A stretch of DNA of 64,000 bases from Prosapia bicincta (lineage: Eukaryota > Arthropoda > Insecta > Hemiptera > Cercopidae), in contig JBAIZL010000001.1 in assembly GCA_036971475.1 (NCBI GenBank), positions 101,707,850-101,771,849 of the forward strand. Reading direction: 5' to 3'. The notes beneath the pieces are model-generated. The model saw nothing but the letters and a program-made list of their open reading frames with translations, had not been told where the DNA came from and made no database searches. Both the position numbers and the translations under genes were made by a program. Below, piece after piece: positions 60,107-64,000 of the stretch. Position 1 is the stretch's first letter. Each line of letters begins with the position of its first letter.

Positions 60107-60853
60107 ATGAGCGTGGACAAGTTTGGTCGTCATCAAATCTCCAAGAGTAAAATCGCTGTTAGAGCTCAGCCAGGTGAACGGGGTCCCAAAGGACCTTCAG
60201 GCGTAGGATTTAAACTCACTAGAAACGGAAATTACGATATGCAAAACAAAATTATCGAAAATGTTGGTAGGCCTGTGTCATCAAACGATGCTGCTACATT
60301 GGAATACGTCAGGTCTGTGACACCGTTATTATCGAAAGATGGTTTCGAGTTCTACAACAAACGTTTGAGCGGAGTTGGTAACCCTATAGAACAGTTGGAT
60401 GCCGTAAACATAGAAACTCTAGAAAGGTTCGCGTCTTCACACTTCCATTACATGCATACTGGAGACGGGAGAAGAGTAGCTTTACCGGGTGTAGATGGAC
60501 GTACCTATTTAAACTGGAAGTACATCTTTGGTGGTACAAAGTTGAAGTTTATTCCAAAAGAGGAACCAGTCGCAAACAAGAGACAGAAGCAGGATTCAGT
60601 CAGTGGTACAAAGTTAAAGTTTATTCCAAAAGAGGAACCAGTCGCAAACAAGAGACAGAAGCAGGATTCAGTCAGACAACCGAAAGCTATAGCAGAACCT
60701 GGGGAAACATATAAGAACGACTTTTCTGAAGGAGAAAATCGAAAATTGAGCAGTGGAGGGGATACAACGGATAATATAAATAGATACGATAACACAAGAT
60801 GCAGAGTACACACGCACGAAGGAAGTGGAGAGTTGCACCTAGTCTGCAAATAG
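60107..60853 (+). CDS. Collagen/fibre-like virion protein (248 aa)
   Basis: An ATG 14 bases after the preceding stop opens the frame. A short collagen-like stretch (GERGPKGPSGVG) is followed by YDMQNKIIENVG and SSNDAATLEYV, a repeat theme common in trimeric tail-fibre and fibre-shaft proteins. It recurs in looser form as YNKRLSGVGNPIEQLDAVNIETL. This suggests a trimeric fibre or spike. The second half holds two tandem copies of a 24-residue unit starting GTKLKFIPKEEP and rich in Lys/Arg (NKRQKQ), encoded by a 72-bp duplication at 60533-60676. The end is hydrophilic. The role is inferred from repeats and gene order. Confidence 0.75.
   Translation: MSVDKFGRHQISKSKIAVRAQPGERGPKGPSGVGFKLTRNGNYDMQNKIIENVGRPVSSNDAATLEYVRSVTPLLSKDGFEFYNKRLSGVGNPIEQLDAVNIETLERFASSHFHYMHTGDGRRVALPGVDGRTYLNWKYIFGGTKLKFIPKEEPVANKRQKQDSVSGTKLKFIPKEEPVANKRQKQDSVRQPKAIAEPGETYKNDFSEGENRKLSSGGDTTDNINRYDNTRCRVHTHEGSGELHLVCK
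60533..60676 (+). repeat. 72-bp in-frame tandem duplication within the fibre-like gene
   Basis: 'ggtacaaagtt(g/a)aagttta' starts at 60533 and 60605. The two units differ at one base I can see, a synonymous change (ttg to tta), so the duplication is recent. Confidence 0.95.
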
Positions 60854-60898
60854 ATAGTATATATTCAAGAAAATATTTCAGTTTATAATATAGGAGAT

Positions 60899-61243
60899 AT
60901 GGTTGCATACCCGAGATACAGTACACCTGGAAGCAGGCTGGAATCGTTCAACAACACCAGATTTGTATATTCCCGCCCTTATGCTTGGCAATTTGCAGAA
61001 GCCGGTTTTTTCTTTCACTCTCCACCTGATCGCGTTATATGCTTTTACTGTGGTGGTGGTTTAAAGGATTGGGAAGCACATGAATTTCCATGGATCGAAC
61101 ATGGTGGATGGTTTCCGAGGTGCGGTTATTTAAAATTAGTAAAGGGTGAGGATTTTGGAGCACGATGTCATGCTGTGTGTAGGATGACGGTTTACTCATA
61201 CCCAATACCAATACATCCCGCAAAGAAGAGGAAACAGGGATAA
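60899..61243 (+). CDS. Single-BIR protein (114 aa), no RING
   Basis: The BIR spans about residues 13-80: R13, AGFFF at 35-39, then zinc ligands C48, C51, H68 and C75 with GGGLKDWE between. All ligands are intact. The tail contains two further cysteines and a basic KKRKQG, possibly a nuclear signal. BIR domains bind caspases or proteins with exposed IAP-binding motifs, so the likely role is delaying death of the infected cell. The family relation to the BIR-RING protein at 5221-5754 is clear from AGFF and GGLKDW. Here the RING is absent, but the element carries a RING-only protein at 48271. The ATG directly follows 'aggagat', with a TATA-like 'gtttataata' just upstream. Confidence 0.9.
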   Translation: MVAYPRYSTPGSRLESFNNTRFVYSRPYAWQFAEAGFFFHSPPDRVICFYCGGGLKDWEAHEFPWIEHGGWFPRCGYLKLVKGEDFGARCHAVCRMTVYSYPIPIHPAKKRKQG

Positions 61244-61282
61244 GCAACGCCTTTATTGTACAAGGCTAATGTAATATATTGT

Positions 61283-61290
61283 TTATATAG
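61283..61290 (+). promoter_or_regulatory. TATA box of the 79-aa gene
   Basis: 'gtttatatagag' lies about 75 bases before the ATG at 61364, after the BIR gene. Confidence 0.45.
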
Positions 61291-61363
61291 AGAGCGAAAC
61301 TAAAAATAATACATATTTCAAATTTACTTCTTGAAGAGGAAACATCCGTCATAAACTTACAAG

Positions 61364-61603
61364 ATGGCTTTGACTGCTAGATATATAGAGTATTATCCGC
61401 TACGCATCGAACAAAAAGATGCTGTTAACGTTTTCTCAACCGAGATGAATAAGCTATTGGATCAAGGATTCAGCATGAGAGTTACAGTCGGCGCCTCGAA
61501 CTATGGAAAGGATACTACCGACGCTCGTGGAACGTCACCAATATCTTATCCTCCAGAAGCGGAAAAACCAGCCGTTGACGGTATTGCTGAGGAGGGGAAT
61601 TGA
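61364..61603 (+). CDS. Small protein of unknown function (79 aa)
   Basis: It opens at ATG in 'caagATGGC', a good context. The first 45 residues look folded (YIEYYPLRIEQKDAVNVFST and FSMRVTVGAS); the remainder is hydrophilic and proline-rich. I recognise no domain. It has its own TATA box and a poly(A) signal AATAAA at 61676, supporting an independent transcript. Confidence 0.55.
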   Translation: MALTARYIEYYPLRIEQKDAVNVFSTEMNKLLDQGFSMRVTVGASNYGKDTTDARGTSPISYPPEAEKPAVDGIAEEGN

Positions 61604-61675
61604 CCGGAGAAGAGCTGTTACTTCCATTTACTATTTAGTTAAGTTTAATACAATGTAAATATTATTTTTTTGTTC

Positions 61676-61681
61676 AATAAA
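61676..61681 (+). terminator. Poly(A) signal AATAAA
   Basis: AATAAA about 70 bases after the 79-aa frame. The next 270 bases are A/T-rich and gene-free. Confidence 0.5.
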
Positions 61682-61955
61682 AAGTTAATGTGATACATGT
61701 GTTAGTAATTATTGTTGTAAAAAGAATAACAATTATTAAATATATGCTACAAAAAAAAAATATAAAAAAATAATAAACAAAATAAAACAAGAAATAATTA
61801 TTGCAAGCATTTGGATGTGATAGAGGTATTTCTTTATTTTAAAAAAAACTTGGTATGAAGTGGTTCGTTATTATAAAGTAACAAGTTTCTACAACAAATG
61901 GACATTCTATATGAAGTAACCGTGTAGATAAATAATAGATACATATATATTTAAT

Positions 61956-62546
61956 ATGTTAAACGGTAAAACATTTAGTAACGGAAAGAAGTTTGTAAGA
62001 GAAGGAAGTGGTTTATCATCATCACTTGTAAGACTTGCGAAAAAAGCAGTCGGTATTATTCCAGTTAGTGCCGTAGTCAACAGGGCTATCGACGCTTTAC
62101 CGGTGGAATTACACATACCGGGTGGGTATAGATATTTCGGACCAGGTACAAAGTTGAAAAAACGTTTGGCATGAGGAGATCGGGGTATAAATAAGTTAGA
62201 CGAAGCCTGTAAGGTCCACGACATAGTTTATTCCCGATATTCTGATTCAGCATCACGTTCTGTAGCAGACAGGGTTTTAGCAGAAAAAGCTTGGCAAAGG
62301 GCTAAGTCTAGTGACGCTAGTATTGGTGAAAGAGCGGCTGCTTTAGCGGTGGCCGGAGCGATGAAGGCAAAAAGTGCAATCGGAGGTGGACGGATGAAAA
62401 GGAGAATAAGAAAAAGACGTAAAAGGGTGCCTGTCAGAAGAGTTGGTCGAAAGAGGACAGACAGTAAGTACAGGAGAAGACGTAGGAACAATGGTTCAAA
62501 AAACGGGAGGGGGTTGTACCTGCGACCGTACAGAAATGTGTATTAA
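61956..62546 (+). pseudogene. Phospholipase-A2-like virion protein with a nonsense codon
   Basis: From the ATG at 61956 the frame reads 72 codons to an in-frame TGA at 62172-62174, then continues open in the same frame to 62546. Before the stop is the calcium-loop-like GGYRYFGPGTKL; after it comes LDEACKVHDIVYSRYSD with the His-Asp pair (residues 88-89). Together these are the parvovirus VP1-type PLA2 fold, known from Maverick/adintovirus virion proteins and thought to breach endosomal membranes. The stop separates loop from catalytic helix, so this copy is predicted inactive. The C-terminus is extremely Arg/Lys-rich (RRIRKRRKR, YRRRRRNN), resembling DNA-condensing tails. A single nonsense change is the simplest explanation. 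Confidence 0.85.
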
Positions 62547-62932
62547 ATAGTAGTAGAAAACTCGTATTACCGAACAAGGCATTGACGAATGAAGAGCTCG
62601 AACGTTACGCATACTGCCTTTCTATACCGAATTTCAGAGGCGTCTTTATGAGAGACAATCTTCCGTCAAAACCTCGTGTAAACGAATCAGCTATAGAGAA
62701 CTTGGACAGCACCGTCGGGTCGGGAACGCATTGGGTCTGTTACAAAAAATTAGGAAGCACAGTGTTTTACTTCGATAGTTTCGGCAACTTGCCACCACCA
62801 TCGGAATTGAATCAGTATTTACGATCGGCAAAAACAATTCTATACAATTATGAAAGAAGACAACCGGAAGACTCGTTAATTTGCGGCCATTTATGTTTAG
62901 AATTCCTGGCAAATAAAGTCAGTGTCATTTAA
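62486..62932 (+). CDS. Adenain-like cysteine protease, no ATG before the conserved core
   Basis: This would mature capsid proteins. The family match begins about 62588 (NEELERYAYCL). Catalytic His is in GTHWVCY (codon 62729), Asp in YFDSFG (62774) and Cys in ICGHLCLEFL (62882), the order of adenovirus protease and Maverick relatives. The frame is open from the stop at 62483-62485, but the first in-frame Met (MRDN, 62648) lies after the start of the conserved region. Codon 62582 is TTG where a start would be expected. The start may have been lost, or the protein may be made by fusion with the upstream frame. It overlaps the end of the phospholipase gene and abuts the penton gene. Confidence 0.85.
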   Translation, partial: EQWFKKREGVVPATVQKCVLNSSRKLVLPNKALTNEELERYAYCLSIPNFRGVFMRDNLPSKPRVNESAIENLDSTVGSGTHWVCYKKLGSTVFYFDSFGNLPPPSELNQYLRSAKTILYNYERRQPEDSLICGHLCLEFLANKVSVI

Positions 62933-62933
62933 G

Positions 62934-63644
62934 ATGTCTTCGTACACGGTATCCCTTACTGGGGACGAGTCTATACTGAGGAGCGTGCTGTTTCCACCTT
63001 TAAGGCTGCACGAAGAAAGCCAGTGGGAAGCTTTATTAGAATTCACTACATACAATTCCATACCAAACGTCACCAAAGGTATTAACAACAAATTACACTA
63101 CAGCAAAGCGGGTGACGTAAAAAACAATAAAATATACGAGATAGAATTGCCTACAGGGTCTTACGAAATTGACGAAGTGAACAGAGTGTTACAGAGGTCC
63201 ATAGGTTACAGCAACTTTTCGCTTACGGCAAATAACAGCCTCCTTCGATGCGAAATAGTTACTAAATTCAACATACATTTCGATCAACCACATTCTATAG
63301 GATCGCTGTTGGGGTTTAAAAGAAACCTCGCACCGAACGAAGAAAAGAAACCTCATTTAGGCGATGAAGAGGTCAATATTATAAAGGTAAACAACATCGA
63401 AATTTCCTGTAACATCATAGACGGTTCTTACAAAAACGGAAAGAGGGAACATATTATACATTCGTTTTTTCCATCGGTTCCGCCGGGATATAAAATAATA
63501 GAAGTACCACAAAATCTGGTTTACTTGCCCATAAAATTCAGTTTGATTTCAGAAGTCGTAGTGAGAGTGCTTGATCAAAACGGGGATCCAGTTGATTTTA
63601 GAGGAGAAACTATAAGCATCAGGTTGCATATAAAACGCGTATGA
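62934..63644 (+). CDS. Penton-like minor capsid protein (236 aa)
   Basis: I start at ATG 62934 (MSSYTVSLTG), just past the protease stop. The sequence pattern is that of the Maverick minor capsid protein, a single jelly roll occupying the vertices: VLFPPLRL, then LLEFTTYNSIPNV, LLGFKRNL near the middle, and a C-terminal pair of strands (YLPIKFSLISEVVVRV, ISIRLHIKRV). No break is visible. Its stop overlaps the next ATG as ATGA (63641-63644), pointing to tightly packed late genes. Its neighbours (protease before, major capsid protein after) match the usual Maverick order. Confidence 0.85.
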   Translation: MSSYTVSLTGDESILRSVLFPPLRLHEESQWEALLEFTTYNSIPNVTKGINNKLHYSKAGDVKNNKIYEIELPTGSYEIDEVNRVLQRSIGYSNFSLTANNSLLRCEIVTKFNIHFDQPHSIGSLLGFKRNLAPNEEKKPHLGDEEVNIIKVNNIEISCNIIDGSYKNGKREHIIHSFFPSVPPGYKIIEVPQNLVYLPIKFSLISEVVVRVLDQNGDPVDFRGETISIRLHIKRV

Positions 63645-63874
63645 GTATGGGGTTAGACTTTATTAACGATACTCTTGGTGGAACGAAATTCAGTTCTTGT
63701 GAACAGATAGAAAGGATAACAAGTGAGAACAAGACGTTTCTAGAAAGAATAGGTTTCACAGTTCTTAACGATGGATATATTAGACATAGGCCACGGTCCG
63801 GTGTTCGACGAAACGATTTGGGAGAAGGAGTATCACAGCCACAACCCTTACGCTTCATCCAGATTAGAAAATAA
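63641..63874 (+). CDS. Small overlapping frame between the capsid genes (77 aa), uncertain
   Basis: It begins in the ATGA overlap with the penton stop. The first 45 residues look coding (LDFINDTLGGTKFSSCEQIE and FLERIGFTVLND). The rest overlaps the start of the major capsid protein in another frame and is Arg/Gln-rich. I cannot name a family. It may be a separate small protein or the original upstream part of the capsid gene after a frame change near 63770. Confidence 0.45.
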   Translation: MSMGLDFINDTLGGTKFSSCEQIERITSENKTFLERIGFTVLNDGYIRHRPRSGVRRNDLGEGVSQPQPLRFIQIRK

Positions 63875-64000
63875 CGACGAAATCCGTATTCCTATTCAAT
63901 CGCAAGATGCGTACACTCTGCCGTCGGAGAGCTACCTGTACATCGAAGGAAAGGTGACGAAAAAAGATGGAACTTTGTAAACGGAAGTCCCGTTTGTGAA
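63771..64000 (+). pseudogene. Start of the hexon-like major capsid protein, apparently frameshifted, cut by window end
   Basis: The N-terminus of the double-jelly-roll major capsid protein is recognisable: FDETIWEKEYHSHNPYAS, then NNDEIRIPIQSQDAYTLP and SYLYIEGKV. This is a highly conserved opening in Mavericks. The frame hits TAA at 63978-63980. The last 20 bases of the window keep coding character in a different frame, so a one-base loss near 63975-63980 is the simplest reading. Only about 70 residues of a protein usually several hundred long are visible, so the state of the rest is unknown. Confidence 0.8.

Larger units (their letters stand above)
47448..64000 (+). mobile_element. Maverick/Polinton (adintovirus-like) provirus, left part
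   Basis: Protein-primed polymerase B, retroviral-type integrase, A32/FtsK-like ATPase, adenain-like protease, penton-like and hexon-like capsid proteins lie in a row, which is diagnostic. The left end is inferred at 47448, where the sequence reads AGTAGATGTC, similar to the AGTAGAAGTG terminus of the other element; 'aatatt' before it would be the target duplication. The right end lies beyond the window, so neither the terminal repeat nor the duplication can be confirmed. At least 16.5 kb are present. All genes but one are on the plus strand. Confidence 0.9.

Overview
The window looks like a nuclear chromosome segment of an invertebrate, most likely an arthropod. It is AT-rich, crowded with long (AT)n microsatellites, minisatellites, Penelope-like retroelement remnants and a non-LTR retroelement remnant. 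There are short GT-AG introns and scattered CCTAA (TTAGG-complement) motifs. I recognise no ordinary host gene. The identifiable genes lie in two large mobile elements of the Maverick/Polinton (adintovirus) class. No species call is justified.

Region 1 (402-11726) is an 11.3 kb element with AG...CT termini, a 6-bp target duplication (CCTAGA at 396-401 and 11727-11732) and huge inverted arms (402-4768 and 7558-11726, over 4 kb each). The arms are colinear and nearly identical, except for one segment of about 198 bp found only in the left arm. They are filled with short degenerate repeats. The 2.8 kb centre holds two divergent genes: a BIR-RING (IAP-type) gene on the minus strand and a six-exon RING gene on the plus strand. 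No integrase, polymerase or capsid gene is present, so it looks like a non-autonomous, cargo-carrying Polinton relative. A diverged copy of its host repeat at 33480-34210 supplies an empty site.

Region 2 (11733-47440) is repeat-rich DNA without a convincing gene. It contains a host repeat family, an inverted-repeat element, long (AT)n arrays, two Penelope-like element remnants (RT plus GIY-YIG), a non-LTR endonuclease remnant whose end has become a 163-171 bp minisatellite, and 83-bp and 155-bp tandem arrays.

Region 3 (about 47448 to the window end) is the left part of a Maverick/adintovirus provirus. In order it carries a RING protein, a basic zinc-motif protein, a broken paralogue of the 302-aa protein between two hairpins, a minus-strand acidic protein, protein-primed DNA polymerase B, integrase with chromodomain, A32/FtsK-like packaging ATPase, the 302-aa protein, a collagen/fibre-like protein, a BIR-only protein, a small unknown, a phospholipase-A2-like virion protein (nonsense codon), an adenain-like protease (no ATG), a penton-like minor capsid protein, a small unknown, and the start of the major capsid protein (apparent frameshift). 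Replication, integration and packaging genes are open, while several late or virion genes carry single lesions. It is therefore probably a young but already decaying copy. Both elements carry apoptosis/ubiquitin-type modules: fused BIR-RING plus RING in region 1, and separate BIR and RING in region 3.
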